A stretch of DNA of 64,000 nucleotides, taken from positions 3,906,001 to 3,970,000 of the forward strand of contig NZ_CP043474.1 of assembly GCF_008329645.1 (NCBI RefSeq), in the 5' to 3' direction. Every line of letters starts with the position of its first letter. Position 1 is the first letter of the stretch. The position numbers were made by a program, and so were the translations under genes. Of this stretch, positions 51,950 to 60,206 are shown piece by piece. The notes beneath the pieces are model-generated. The model had not been told where the DNA came from. It saw only the letters and a list, made by a program, of their open reading frames with translations, and ran no database searches. Source of the DNA: Mycolicibacterium grossiae. GTDB taxonomy: Bacteria; Actinomycetota; Actinomycetes; Mycobacteriales; Mycobacteriaceae.

Positions 51950-53149
51950 CTAGCGCGCGACGATCACCGACGAGCCGTGGCCGAACAGGCCCTGATTCGC
52001 GGTGACGCCGAGGGTGGCGCCCTCGACCTGACGGCCGGTGGCCCGTCCGCGCAGTTGCCAGGTGAGTTCGCACACCTGGGCGATCGCCTGCGCCGGGATG
52101 GCCTCGCCGAAGCAGGCCAGGCCACCCGACGGGTTGACCGGCACCCGGCCACCGATGGTCGTCGCCCCGCTGCGCAGCAGCTGTTCGGCCTCGCCCTTGG
52201 CGCACAGACCGAGGTGCTCGTACCAGTCGAGTTCGAGTGCGGTGGACAGGTCGTACACCTCGGCGACGTCGACGTCCTCGGGGCCGACGCCCGCCTCGGC
52301 GTAGGCGGCGTCGAGGATCTGGTCCTTGAACACCCGGTCCGGGCCGGGCACCACGGCCGTCGAATCCGTGGCGATGTCCGGCAGCTCCGGCAGGTGCTGC
52401 GGATACCGGGGCGTCACGGTGCTGACCGCCCGCACCGACGGCACGCCGGCCACCGAGCCGAGGTGCTTCTCGGCGAAGGACTTGCTGGCGACGACGAGGG
52501 CGGCGGCGCCGTCGGACGTCGCGCAGATGTCGAGCAGCCGGAGCGGATCCGCGACCACCGGGCTGGCGAGCACGTCCTCGACCGAACTCTCCTTGCGGAA
52601 ACGGGCATTCGGGTTCTGCAGGCCATGGCGGGCGTTCTTCACCTTCACCTGGGCGAAGTCCTCGAGCGTGGCGCCGTAGAGGTCCATTCGGCGCCGTGCC
52701 AGCATGGCGAAGTACACCGGGTTAGTGGCACCGATCAGGTGGAACCGCTGCCAGTCGGGATCGTTGCGGCGCTCCCCGCCGACGGGCGCGAAGAACCCCT
52801 TCGGCGTCGTGTCCGCGCCGATCACCAGCGCCACGTCGCAGAAGCCGGCCAGGATCTGGGCGCGTGCACTCTGCAGCGCCTGCGAGCCGCTGGCGCAGGC
52901 CGCGTAGCTCGAGCTGACGGGCACGCCGTTCCAGCCCAGCTTCTGGGCGAACGTCGCACCGGCGACGAAGCCGGGGTAGCCGTTGCGAATGGTGTCCGCA
53001 CCGGCGACGAGCTGGATCTGCCGCCAGTCCAGGCCGGCCTCGGCCAGCGCGGCTCGCGCGGCGACGACGCCGTACTCGGTGAAGTCGTTGCCCCACTTTC
53101 CCCACGGGTGCATGCCCGCCCCGAGGACGTACACCGGCTCCGGGCTCAC
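51950..53149 (-). CDS. Thiolase-fold lipid-transfer/acyl-CoA protein (SCP-x type)
   Basis: A 399-residue thiolase-superfamily protein matching the family called nonspecific lipid-transfer protein (Rv1627c). The nucleophile position is Cys85 in S-Y-A-A-C-A-S-G-S-Q-A-L, and the second-half motifs are N-P-S-G-G-L-A-C-F-G-E-A-I-P-A-Q and a C-terminal G-H-G-S-S rather than the C-G-H-G of degradative thiolases. Such proteins form pairs with DUF35 partners and act in sterol side-chain or other acyl-CoA metabolism as thiolase or aldolase. GTG 53149 overlaps the DUF35 gene by 4 bp, as in M. tuberculosis. Confidence 0.88.
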   Translation of the reverse strand: MSPEPVYVLGAGMHPWGKWGNDFTEYGVVAARAALAEAGLDWRQIQLVAGADTIRNGYPGFVAGATFAQKLGWNGVPVSSSYAACASGSQALQSARAQILAGFCDVALVIGADTTPKGFFAPVGGERRNDPDWQRFHLIGATNPVYFAMLARRRMDLYGATLEDFAQVKVKNARHGLQNPNARFRKESSVEDVLASPVVADPLRLLDICATSDGAAALVVASKSFAEKHLGSVAGVPSVRAVSTVTPRYPQHLPELPDIATDSTAVVPGPDRVFKDQILDAAYAEAGVGPEDVDVAEVYDLSTALELDWYEHLGLCAKGEAEQLLRSGATTIGGRVPVNPSGGLACFGEAIPAQAIAQVCELTWQLRGRATGRQVEGATLGVTANQGLFGHGSSVIVAR

Positions 53150-53625
53150 GCGGCACCGTCCTTCGCGCTCGTCGCGTCCGCGATCCGCCAGGCGTAGACG
53201 ACGCGCTCGACGCCCTCGTCGTCGACGTACAGCGGCATGGTGGTCAGCTCCATCGGCATGCCCACCGTCAGATCGGCGGCCAGCGTTCCCTCGACGACCT
53301 TGCCCAGCACGATGATGCCCTCGTCGGCCAGTTCGACGGCAGCGACGGCGAACGGCTCGAACGGGTCGGGCGACGGGTACGGCGGTGGTGGCGCGTACTG
53401 GTTCTCGGTGTAGCTCCACAGGGTGCCGCGTCGCGAGAGCGGCACCTGCGCGAGGCTGTCACCGTCGCAACCGGGGTTGGGGCAGTTGTTGGCCCGCGGC
53501 GGGAAGACGTAGGTGCCGCACTGCTCGCACCGCCCGGCCAGCAGATGCGGGGCTCCGGAGCCGTCCTCGCTCCACCATCCGTCGATGGCCGGTAGTCGCG
53601 TGGGGGTGTCGATATCACCAGGCAC
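53146..53625 (-). CDS. DUF35 zinc-ribbon/OB-fold acyl-CoA-binding protein
   Basis: This 159-residue protein has an N-terminal helix, a rubredoxin-like zinc ribbon with C-E-Q-C-G and C-P-N-P-G-C (C-x2-C-x9-C-x4-C), and a C-terminal OB fold, the DUF35/DUF35_N arrangement. These proteins are obligate partners of SCP-x thiolases and of MaoC-like enzymes. The minus-strand TACGCT at 53637-53632 stands 6 nt before GTG 53625, fixing the start. It corresponds to Rv1628c. It lies 53 bp downstream of the hydrolase gene on the same strand but appears to have its own promoter. Confidence 0.9.
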   Translation of the reverse strand: MPGDIDTPTRLPAIDGWWSEDGSGAPHLLAGRCEQCGTYVFPPRANNCPNPGCDGDSLAQVPLSRRGTLWSYTENQYAPPPPYPSPDPFEPFAVAAVELADEGIIVLGKVVEGTLAADLTVGMPMELTTMPLYVDDEGVERVVYAWRIADATSAKDGAA

Positions 53626-53631
53626 CCGGTC

Positions 53632-53637
53632 AGCGTA
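53632..53637 (-). promoter_or_regulatory. Candidate leaderless -10 (TACGCT) of the DUF35/thiolase pair
   Basis: On the minus strand TACGCT is followed after 6 nt by GTG 53625. It suggests that the DUF35-thiolase transcript is independent of the upstream hydrolase gene. Confidence 0.5.
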
Positions 53638-53678
53638 GACGATCCCGACCCCCGAACTGAAACGTGTTGCAGTTCGGC

Positions 53679-54356
53679 TCAGCGCGCCGCGACGTCGCCG
53701 AGGATGCGGAGGAGGTCGGCGGGACGGTCCCGCATGAGGTTGTGCTTGGCGTCGAGTTCGTGGCACGTCCAGCGCGGGTCGTCCCGCACGCGATCGTAGG
53801 AGCGACGCAGCGGCGATTCGCCGGGCCAGTCCGTGGCGTACACGTAGTCCCGGCGACGGAACCGGTAGAGGTCGCCGGACAGGCGCAATGGCTGCATCAC
53901 GCTGGCGAGGGGATGCGCCGTGGCGCGCTCGTCGAAGAAGGGCAACGGCGGCACGCCGAAGCCGGTGTCGTCGACGCCGACGTACCACTGCCGCTCGGCG
54001 TCGTTCACGACGTCCCAGCAGGACTCGCCGTCGATGGGCACGACCGCATCGAGGTAGACCAGCGCGTCGACGCGGTCGGGGATGCGGTCGGCGACCCCGG
54101 TGATCACCATGCCGCCGTAGCTGTGTCCGACGAGCACGAGGTCGTCGACGTCGCGTGCGTCGGCGTCGATCGCGGCGAGAGTGTCCGCGAGGTGCGTGTC
54201 GAGGTTGACCCCGCCGGGCAGGAGGTGCGCCCGTTCGGCCACACCGGTGAGGGTGAGCCCGAGGACGCGGTGACCGGCGGACCGCAACCCCGCCGCCAGG
54301 CCGTCGAAGCACCACGCGCCGTGGCACATTCCGGGAACGAGGACGAAGGTGGTCAC
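53679..54356 (-). CDS. Alpha/beta hydrolase
   Basis: A 225-residue alpha/beta hydrolase of the small plant-esterase-like type. The oxyanion region L-V-P-G-M-C-H-G-A-W near the N terminus and nucleophile Ser79 in V-G-H-S-Y-G-G are intact; Asp in Y-L-D-A-V-V-P and a C-terminal His in D-A-K-H-N-L-M are the likely remaining triad members. Members are esterases or C-C hydrolases; substrate unknown. It is transcribed divergently from a LysR gene 111 bp away, the classical arrangement for a LysR-controlled target. M. tuberculosis lacks this pair here. Confidence 0.87.
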   Translation of the reverse strand: MTTFVLVPGMCHGAWCFDGLAAGLRSAGHRVLGLTLTGVAERAHLLPGGVNLDTHLADTLAAIDADARDVDDLVLVGHSYGGMVITGVADRIPDRVDALVYLDAVVPIDGESCWDVVNDAERQWYVGVDDTGFGVPPLPFFDERATAHPLASVMQPLRLSGDLYRFRRRDYVYATDWPGESPLRRSYDRVRDDPRWTCHELDAKHNLMRDRPADLLRILGDVAAR

Positions 54357-54453
54357 GAGAGCGCTCCTTTGGAGGTCGATGGGTGGTGCGTCCGTCGGCC
54401 TCCAGCGTCGGCCGGATCCTTCGAGAAGTCCAAGACATCTTCGTTCGGCTTTC

Positions 54454-54459
54454 TATAAT
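54454..54459 (+). promoter_or_regulatory. Perfect -10 (TATAAT) giving a leaderless lysR transcript
   Basis: The consensus hexamer TATAAT ends 8 nt before the LysR ATG at 54468, so transcription should begin at or next to that ATG. There is no Shine-Dalgarno sequence. An inverted repeat GAAG-N10-CTTC lies upstream (54425-54442) in the 111-bp divergent spacer. Confidence 0.6.
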
Positions 54460-54467
54460 CATCGCTT

Positions 54468-55355
54468 ATGGAATTGCGGCAGCTCGACTACTTCGTCGCC
54501 GTGGCGGAGGAGGCCAACTTCACGCGGGCCGCCGAACGCGAACACGTCGCGCAGCCCGCGGTCAGCGCCCAAATCCGGCGTCTGGAACGCGAACTCGGCC
54601 AGCCGCTGTTCGACCGCAACCGGCGCGCGGTGCGACTCACCGCGGCGGGGGAGGCGCTCCTGCCGCACGCCCGGGCTGCCCTGCGCGCCGTCGGTGACGC
54701 CCGCACGGCGGTGGCCGAGCTCGGCGATCTGGTGCGGGGCTCGATCACCGTCGGCAGCGTCACGGCGCACGACTTCGACATGGCCGGCCTGCTGGCCGAC
54801 TTCCACCGCGAACATCCGCTCGTCGACATCACGCTCGGCACCGATGACTCCGACGCCCTGGTCGACGGCATCCGGTCCGGCCGTCTCGACGCCGCGATCC
54901 TGTCGGTGGGCACGGATCTCCCAGTGGGCCTGGCCGCCGAGGTGGTCACTGATCAGCGGATCGTGGCGGCCGTCGCCGGGACGCACGCCTGGCGGCGACG
55001 CCGTGGCATCGCCGTCGCCGACCTGGCCGACCAGCCGGTGATCGCGCTGCCCGTCGGCACCGGGATCCGTCGCCTGCTCGACGACGCCTGCGCCGCGGGG
55101 GGCGTGACGGTGCGCGTCGCCCTGGAGGCCTCGACGCCGCAGGCGCTGGCCGACCTGGCCGCGCGCGGGCTCGGCGTGGCGATCCTGCCGGAATCGGCGG
55201 CCACGGCCCGTCCGGAGCTGCATGCCGTCGTCCTCGCGCCGCCGTTGCGCGGCCGGCTGGTCTTCGCCTGGCGCGCCGCCGGCCCGATGAGTCCGGCGGC
55301 GCGGGTGCTGGTCGGGATGGCTCGCCGCCGTCTGCGCGTCGGTGGGCCCGCATAG
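54468..55355 (+). CDS. LysR-family transcriptional regulator
   Basis: A 295-residue regulator with a winged helix-turn-helix (about residues 1-60; N-F-T-R-A-A-E-R-E-H-V-A-Q-P-A-V-S, then L-E-R-E-L-G-Q-P-L-F-D-R) and a two-lobed effector domain starting near G-S-I-T-V-G-S-V. The short length and R-Q-L-D-Y-F start are typical. It is divergent from the alpha/beta hydrolase, its probable target. Its TAG stop overlaps the -10-like hexamer of polA. Confidence 0.92.
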   Translation: MELRQLDYFVAVAEEANFTRAAEREHVAQPAVSAQIRRLERELGQPLFDRNRRAVRLTAAGEALLPHARAALRAVGDARTAVAELGDLVRGSITVGSVTAHDFDMAGLLADFHREHPLVDITLGTDDSDALVDGIRSGRLDAAILSVGTDLPVGLAAEVVTDQRIVAAVAGTHAWRRRRGIAVADLADQPVIALPVGTGIRRLLDDACAAGGVTVRVALEASTPQALADLAARGLGVAILPESAATARPELHAVVLAPPLRGRLVFAWRAAGPMSPAARVLVGMARRRLRVGGPA

Positions 55356-55358
55356 AGT
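55353..55358 (+). promoter_or_regulatory. Candidate leaderless -10 (TAGAGT) of polA
   Basis: TAGAGT ends 7 nt before the polA GTG at 55366. Its first three bases are also the stop codon of the LysR gene. Confidence 0.5.
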
Positions 55359-55365
55359 GAGGGCC

Positions 55366-58092
55366 GTGAGCCCCGCCAAGACCGCGACGACGAGCACCGC
55401 CGCCGAATCCGCCGCCGCCAAGCCCACGCTGATGCTGCTCGACGGCAACTCCCTGGCGTTCCGGGCGTTCTACGCGCTGCCCGCCGAGAACTTCAAGACC
55501 CAGGGCGGTCTGACCACCAACGCGGTGTACGGCTTCACCGCCATGCTGATCAATCTGCTGCGCGACGAGCAGCCGACGCACGTCGCCGCCGCCTTCGACG
55601 TGTCGCGCCAGACGTTCCGCATGGACAAGTACCCCGAGTACAAGGCCGGCCGGTCGGCGACGCCGGACGAGTTCCGCGGCCAGATCGACATCACCAAGGA
55701 GGTGCTCGGCGCCCTCGGCATCACCGTGCTCGCCGAGCCGGGCTTCGAGGCCGACGACATCATCGCCACGCTCGCCACGCAGGCCGAGGCGGAGGGCTTC
55801 CGGGTGCTCGTCGTGACGGGCGACCGCGACTCGCTGCAACTGGTCAGCGACGACGTCACGGTGCTCTACCCGCGCAAGGGCGTCAGCGAGCTGACGCGCT
55901 TCACCCCGGAGGCCGTCGTCGAGAAGTACGGGCTGACCCCGACGCAGTACCCCGACTTCGCGGCGCTGCGCGGCGACCCCAGCGACAACCTGCCGGGCAT
56001 CCCCGGGGTGGGGGAGAAGACGGCATCCAAGTGGATCGTCGAGTACGGCTCGCTGCAGGACCTCGTCGACAACGTCGACAAGGTGAAGGGCAAGGTCGGA
56101 GACTCGTTGCGCGCCAACCTGTCCCACGTCATCCTCAATCGCGAGCTGACCGATCTGGTCAAGGACGTGCCGCTGGCGCAGACGCCGGACACGCTGCGCA
56201 TGCAGCCCTGGAACCGCGACCAGATCCACCGCTTGTTCGACGACCTCGAGTTCCGCGTCCTGCGCGACCGGCTCTTCGAGACGCTCGCCTCCGCCGATCC
56301 CGAGGTGGAGGCCGGCTTCGACGTCCGCGGCGGCGTGCTGGAGCCGGGCACGCTGGCGACCTGGCTGGCCGCGCACGGCCACGGTGACCGGTTCGGCATG
56401 GCGGTCGTCGGCACCCACCTCGCCTTCGACGCCGACGCCACGGCGCTGGCGATCGTCGCCGCCGACGGTGAGGGCCTCTATCTGGACACTGCCACGCTGC
56501 AGCCCGACGACGAGGCCGCCCTGGCTTCCTGGCTCGCCGACCCGGGGCCGCCGAAGGCGCTGCACGAGGCCAAGCTCGCGATGCACGACCTGGAGGGTCG
56601 CGGCTGGACGCTGCGGGGCGTCACCTCGGACACGGCGCTGGCGGCCTACCTGGTCCGGCCCGGGCAGCGCAGCTTCGCCCTCGACGACCTGTCGGTGCGC
56701 TATCTGCGTCGTGAGTTGCGTGCGGAAAGCCCCGAGCAGCAACAACTCTCGCTGCTGGACGACTCCGAGGGCGTCGACGACCAGGCGGTGCAGACGCTGA
56801 TCCTGCGCGCGTCGGCCGTCATGGACCTCGCGAACGCGCTCGACGAGGAACTGGCCCGCATCGATTCATCCTCACTGCTCGGGCAGATGGAACTCCCGGT
56901 GCAGCGCACGCTGGCCGAGATGGAGTCGGCGGGCATCGCCGTCGACCTCGAGTTGCTCGGCCAGCTGCAGAGCCAATTCGGCGACCAGATCCGCGACGCG
57001 GCCGAGGCGGCGTACGAGGTGATCGGCAAGCAGATCAACCTGGGCTCGCCCAAGCAGCTGCAGGTGGTGTTGTTCGACGAACTCGAGATGCCGAAGACCA
57101 AGAAGACGAAGACCGGTTACACCACCGACGCCGACGCCCTGCAGGGCCTCTTCGACAAGACCGGCCACCCGTTCCTCCAGCACCTGCTGACCCACCGGGA
57201 CGCCACGCGGCTCAAGGTGACGGTCGACGGGCTGCTGAACTCGGTGGCCTCCGACGGTCGCATCCACACCACGTTCAACCAGACCATCGCCGCAACGGGA
57301 CGGTTGTCCTCGACCGAGCCGAACCTGCAGAACATTCCCATCCGGACCGAGGCGGGCCGGCAGATCCGCGACGCGTTCGTGGTGGGGAACGGCTACGCCG
57401 AGCTGATGACCGCCGACTACAGCCAGATCGAGATGCGCATCATGGCGCACCTGTCCGGTGACCAGGGCCTGATCGAGGCCTTCAACACCGGCGAGGACCT
57501 GCACTCGTTCGTCGCGTCGCGGGCGTTCGACGTGCCGATCGACGAGGTGAACGCCGAACTGCGCCGCCGGGTGAAGGCGATGTCCTACGGACTGGCCTAC
57601 GGGTTGAGCGCCTACGGCCTCGCCGCCCAGCTGAAGATCAGCACCGACGAGGCGAAGGTGCAGATGGATCAGTACTTCGCCCGGTTCGGCGGCATCCGCG
57701 ACTACCTGCGTGACGTGGTGGACCAGGCCCGCAAGGACGGCTACACCTCCACGGTGTTCGGACGCCGGCGCTACCTGCCCGAACTCGACAGCAGCAACCG
57801 CAACGTGCGCGAGGCCGCCGAGCGTGCGGCGCTCAACGCGCCGATCCAGGGCAGCGCCGCCGACATCATCAAGGTGGCGATGATCAACGTCGACGCGGCG
57901 ATCAAGAAGGCGGGTCTGTCGTCGCGGGTGCTCCTGCAGGTGCACGACGAACTGCTCCTCGAGGTCGCCGACGGGGAGCACGACGATCTCGAACGCCTCG
58001 TCCGGCACGAGATGGGCAGTGCGTACTCGTTGGACGTGCCGCTCGAGGTGTCGGTGGGCTACGGCCGCAGCTGGGACGCGGCAGCGCACTAG
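55366..58092 (+). CDS. polA: DNA polymerase I
   Basis: A 908-residue repair and primer-removal polymerase. The 5' nuclease domain (about 1-310) has L-L-D-G-N-S-L-A-F-R-A-F, F-E-A-D-D-I-I-A-T-L, T-G-D-R-D and G-D-P-S-D-N-L-P-G-I-P-G-V-G. The middle domain (about 320-500) lacks the acidic 3'-5' exonuclease motifs, as in other mycobacterial PolA. The polymerase domain has motif A T-A-D-Y-S-Q-I-E-M-R, motif B R-R-V-K-A-M-S-Y-G-L-A-Y-G and motif C L-Q-V-H-D-E-L. GTG 55366 gives V-S-P-A-K-T-A-T-T-S-T-A, like the M. tuberculosis protein. The TAG stop shares CTAG 58089-58092 with the convergent gene. Confidence 0.96.
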   Translation: MSPAKTATTSTAAESAAAKPTLMLLDGNSLAFRAFYALPAENFKTQGGLTTNAVYGFTAMLINLLRDEQPTHVAAAFDVSRQTFRMDKYPEYKAGRSATPDEFRGQIDITKEVLGALGITVLAEPGFEADDIIATLATQAEAEGFRVLVVTGDRDSLQLVSDDVTVLYPRKGVSELTRFTPEAVVEKYGLTPTQYPDFAALRGDPSDNLPGIPGVGEKTASKWIVEYGSLQDLVDNVDKVKGKVGDSLRANLSHVILNRELTDLVKDVPLAQTPDTLRMQPWNRDQIHRLFDDLEFRVLRDRLFETLASADPEVEAGFDVRGGVLEPGTLATWLAAHGHGDRFGMAVVGTHLAFDADATALAIVAADGEGLYLDTATLQPDDEAALASWLADPGPPKALHEAKLAMHDLEGRGWTLRGVTSDTALAAYLVRPGQRSFALDDLSVRYLRRELRAESPEQQQLSLLDDSEGVDDQAVQTLILRASAVMDLANALDEELARIDSSSLLGQMELPVQRTLAEMESAGIAVDLELLGQLQSQFGDQIRDAAEAAYEVIGKQINLGSPKQLQVVLFDELEMPKTKKTKTGYTTDADALQGLFDKTGHPFLQHLLTHRDATRLKVTVDGLLNSVASDGRIHTTFNQTIAATGRLSSTEPNLQNIPIRTEAGRQIRDAFVVGNGYAELMTADYSQIEMRIMAHLSGDQGLIEAFNTGEDLHSFVASRAFDVPIDEVNAELRRRVKAMSYGLAYGLSAYGLAAQLKISTDEAKVQMDQYFARFGGIRDYLRDVVDQARKDGYTSTVFGRRRYLPELDSSNRNVREAAERAALNAPIQGSAADIIKVAMINVDAAIKKAGLSSRVLLQVHDELLLEVADGEHDDLERLVRHEMGSAYSLDVPLEVSVGYGRSWDAAAH

Positions 58093-58805
58093 GGCGCGTC
58101 GGCGTCCACTCGGGCGCGGGCGGCGGCCCGGGTGTCCTCCGGCTGCGGGGTGTCCTCCGCCCGTGGCGCCCCGCGCGGCAGGTGGTGTTCGTGGGCGATG
58201 AGTTCGCGCGGCGCCGTGGGCAAACGCCAATGGAAGGTGATGGCCGCCAGCCGCAGCAGCGTGGCGACCAGGGACCCGACGACGACGCCGAGCCACTGCG
58301 AACCCGCGTGGTCGATCAGCACGTACAGCACCGATCCGAGGATGGCGGGAGCGGCGTACATGTCGTCCGGACCCATGACCATGGGCACGTCGCGGGCGAC
58401 GACGTCGCGGATCACGCTCCCCGCCACGGCACTCACCACGCCGAGCACGGCCGCCGCGAACCAACTCGCCCCGTGATCGACCGAGATGGCGGCACCCGAC
58501 GTCGCGAAGAACCCCATCCCGACCGCGTCGAGGACGACGACGAGCTGGGTCAGCTTGACGACGGTGCGGGCGAACACCGTCGCGATGACCGACACCAGTA
58601 CGCACAGCGTGATGTCCGGCCAGCGCTGCAGCGAGGTCGGCGGGTCGACGTCGATGAGCACGTCACGCAGGACACCGCCCCCGACGCCGGTGAGCACGGC
58701 CATGGTCGCGATGCCGAACAGGTCGAAGCCCTTGCGAATGCCCACGACGGACCCGGACGCGGCGAGGACCGCGATCCCGGCGTAGTCGACGACGTGTTGG
58801 AGCAC
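58089..58805 (-). CDS. TRIC-type cation channel family protein (UPF0126)
   Basis: A 238-residue protein with about seven membrane helices in two repeated halves, each containing a glycine-rich kink: L-T-G-V-G-G-G-V-L-R-D-V in the first and A-V-A-G-S-V-I-R-D-V in the second. This is the pattern of bacterial TRIC/YicG channels, shown in some species to conduct monovalent cations. The C-terminal ~40 residues are charged and disordered. GTG 58805 has TAGCGT 6 nt upstream (58817-58812, minus), consistent with a leaderless transcript. Confidence 0.87.
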   Translation of the reverse strand: MLQHVVDYAGIAVLAASGSVVGIRKGFDLFGIATMAVLTGVGGGVLRDVLIDVDPPTSLQRWPDITLCVLVSVIATVFARTVVKLTQLVVVLDAVGMGFFATSGAAISVDHGASWFAAAVLGVVSAVAGSVIRDVVARDVPMVMGPDDMYAAPAILGSVLYVLIDHAGSQWLGVVVGSLVATLLRLAAITFHWRLPTAPRELIAHEHHLPRGAPRAEDTPQPEDTRAAARARVDADAP

Positions 58806-58811
58806 GTCCGC

Positions 58812-58817
58812 ACGCTA
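58812..58817 (-). promoter_or_regulatory. Candidate leaderless -10 (TAGCGT) of the TRIC gene
   Basis: On the minus strand TAGCGT is followed after 6 nt by GTG 58805, with no Shine-Dalgarno sequence. Confidence 0.45.
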
Positions 58818-58863
58818 TGTCGGCGAGCTGGACGGCCGCTGTGACGCCACGGTGCGGCGCGGC

Positions 58864-60021
58864 TCAGCCGAGACCGGGATGGGGTGTTGGCCACCGCAGT
58901 GCCGGTGCCGCGGCGCGTGCGGCGTGCACGGCGTAAGCCTCCTCGATCAGCAGCTGCTGCACGCGGGCGTCCCCGAATCCCCGATCGAGGCGATCGCGGA
59001 CGAAGGCGAGTTCGGTGACCTGGACGGCGAACGCCCGCACCGCCGCGGCCGCGTCAGCACCGTGGCGGCGACGCACCTCGGCGACGGCGGCGGTGCGGGT
59101 GCGCAGCGACCCGAGCCACGTCGCCTCGCCGGCGGTGACGAGTCCGGCGGCCACCATGCCGGGCAGTTTCTCGGCGACGACGCGCTGTTCGCGCCGGCGT
59201 CCGTAGACGGCGAGCCCGACGGCGAGGCCGAAGATCGGCACCATCCACAGGACGTACACCCCGAGGTAGGCCCCGAAGCCGACCAGCGAGGAACCGTTCC
59301 ACAGTCCGTGCAGCAGGACCGCCGCCGCATATCCGGTCCCGAGCGCGCCGAGGCGCACGACGGCGCTGCGCTGCTGCAGGGCGACGTACACGCCGAAGGC
59401 GAACATCGTCGTGAACAACGGGTGGGCGAACGGCGCCATGACGAGCCGCAACGCCGCCGTGACCAGTGCGTCGCCGACGGACTCGCCGTTCGCGATGTAG
59501 AGGATGTCCTCGAGCCAGGCGAAGCCCGCCCTCACCAGACCGGCGTACACCAGGCAGTCGGTGAGCGAGTTCATCTCGTGGCGGCGCCGACCGGTCAGCA
59601 TGAGGAGCAGGAAGGCGCACTTGGCCGCCTCCTCGATGAGCGGCGCGCCGATGACGACGGAGAACGCGCTCGTCGAGCCGTCGTCGGCGGCCGCCGGCGC
59701 GACCACGGCCTCGAGCCACAGTCCGAGGACCAGGGACAGCACCACCGCCACCGACGCACCCCACAGGAACGCGAAGACCAGGAGCCGCAGCGGCTCGGGT
59801 TCCCAGCGGTCCAGCCACAGGTAGGCCGCCACGACGACCGCGATCGCGAGGCTGGCGAGCACGAAGCCGATCGCGGTACCGATTGGATTCAGCGCCGTGA
59901 GGCCGATGACGATCAACCCGGTGACGAGACCCATCAGGATCAGCACGCCGATCGGCGCACCGACCTTTCGCAGGCGCCGGGGCAGCGGCATCGAGGCGTA
60001 GGGGCGAGGCACCGGAGGCAT
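58864..60021 (-). CDS. PrsW-family membrane protease-like protein
   Basis: A 385-residue membrane protein with about eight helices followed by a soluble Ala/Arg-rich C-terminal domain (about 285-385). G-A-P-L-I-E-E-A-A-K-C-A-F has the E-E-x3-K motif of the PrsW/CPBP membrane glutamic proteases; A-H-P-L-F-T-T and L-H-G-L-W-N supply further conserved histidines. PrsW in Bacillus cleaves an anti-sigma factor; no anti-sigma gene is adjacent here, so the target is unknown. ATG 60021 was chosen, but GTG 60027 has TACCGT 7 nt upstream and could be a leaderless start two codons earlier. Confidence 0.85.
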   Translation of the reverse strand: MPPVPRPYASMPLPRRLRKVGAPIGVLILMGLVTGLIVIGLTALNPIGTAIGFVLASLAIAVVVAAYLWLDRWEPEPLRLLVFAFLWGASVAVVLSLVLGLWLEAVVAPAAADDGSTSAFSVVIGAPLIEEAAKCAFLLLMLTGRRRHEMNSLTDCLVYAGLVRAGFAWLEDILYIANGESVGDALVTAALRLVMAPFAHPLFTTMFAFGVYVALQQRSAVVRLGALGTGYAAAVLLHGLWNGSSLVGFGAYLGVYVLWMVPIFGLAVGLAVYGRRREQRVVAEKLPGMVAAGLVTAGEATWLGSLRTRTAAVAEVRRRHGADAAAAVRAFAVQVTELAFVRDRLDRGFGDARVQQLLIEEAYAVHAARAAAPALRWPTPHPGLG

Positions 60022-60060
60022 GTGCACGACGGTCACGGTAGCGGTGCCGACGGACCGGGT

Positions 60061-60090
60061 TTGTCCAGCGTGTACCCAGGCGAGTAGTCT
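60061..60090 (+). promoter_or_regulatory. Candidate rpsA promoter (TTGTCC-N18-TAGTCT)
   Basis: TTGTCC at 60061-60066 and TAGTCT at 60085-60090 are 18 bp apart and match the mycobacterial sigma-A consensus well. The start would lie near 60097, leaving a ~110-nt leader before the rpsA ATG, long enough for leader-based feedback control, though no structure was identified. Confidence 0.55.
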
Positions 60091-60206
60091 CGACGGGTAC
60101 CTGTGTGCGTCATCGCGATCATCGCTGGTACGACACCTCGGCGCAGCCGCGCCGAAGCCAATGATAGCCGTCCCTACGAGAAAACCTGTCCGGAGCCACC
60201 CACCAC

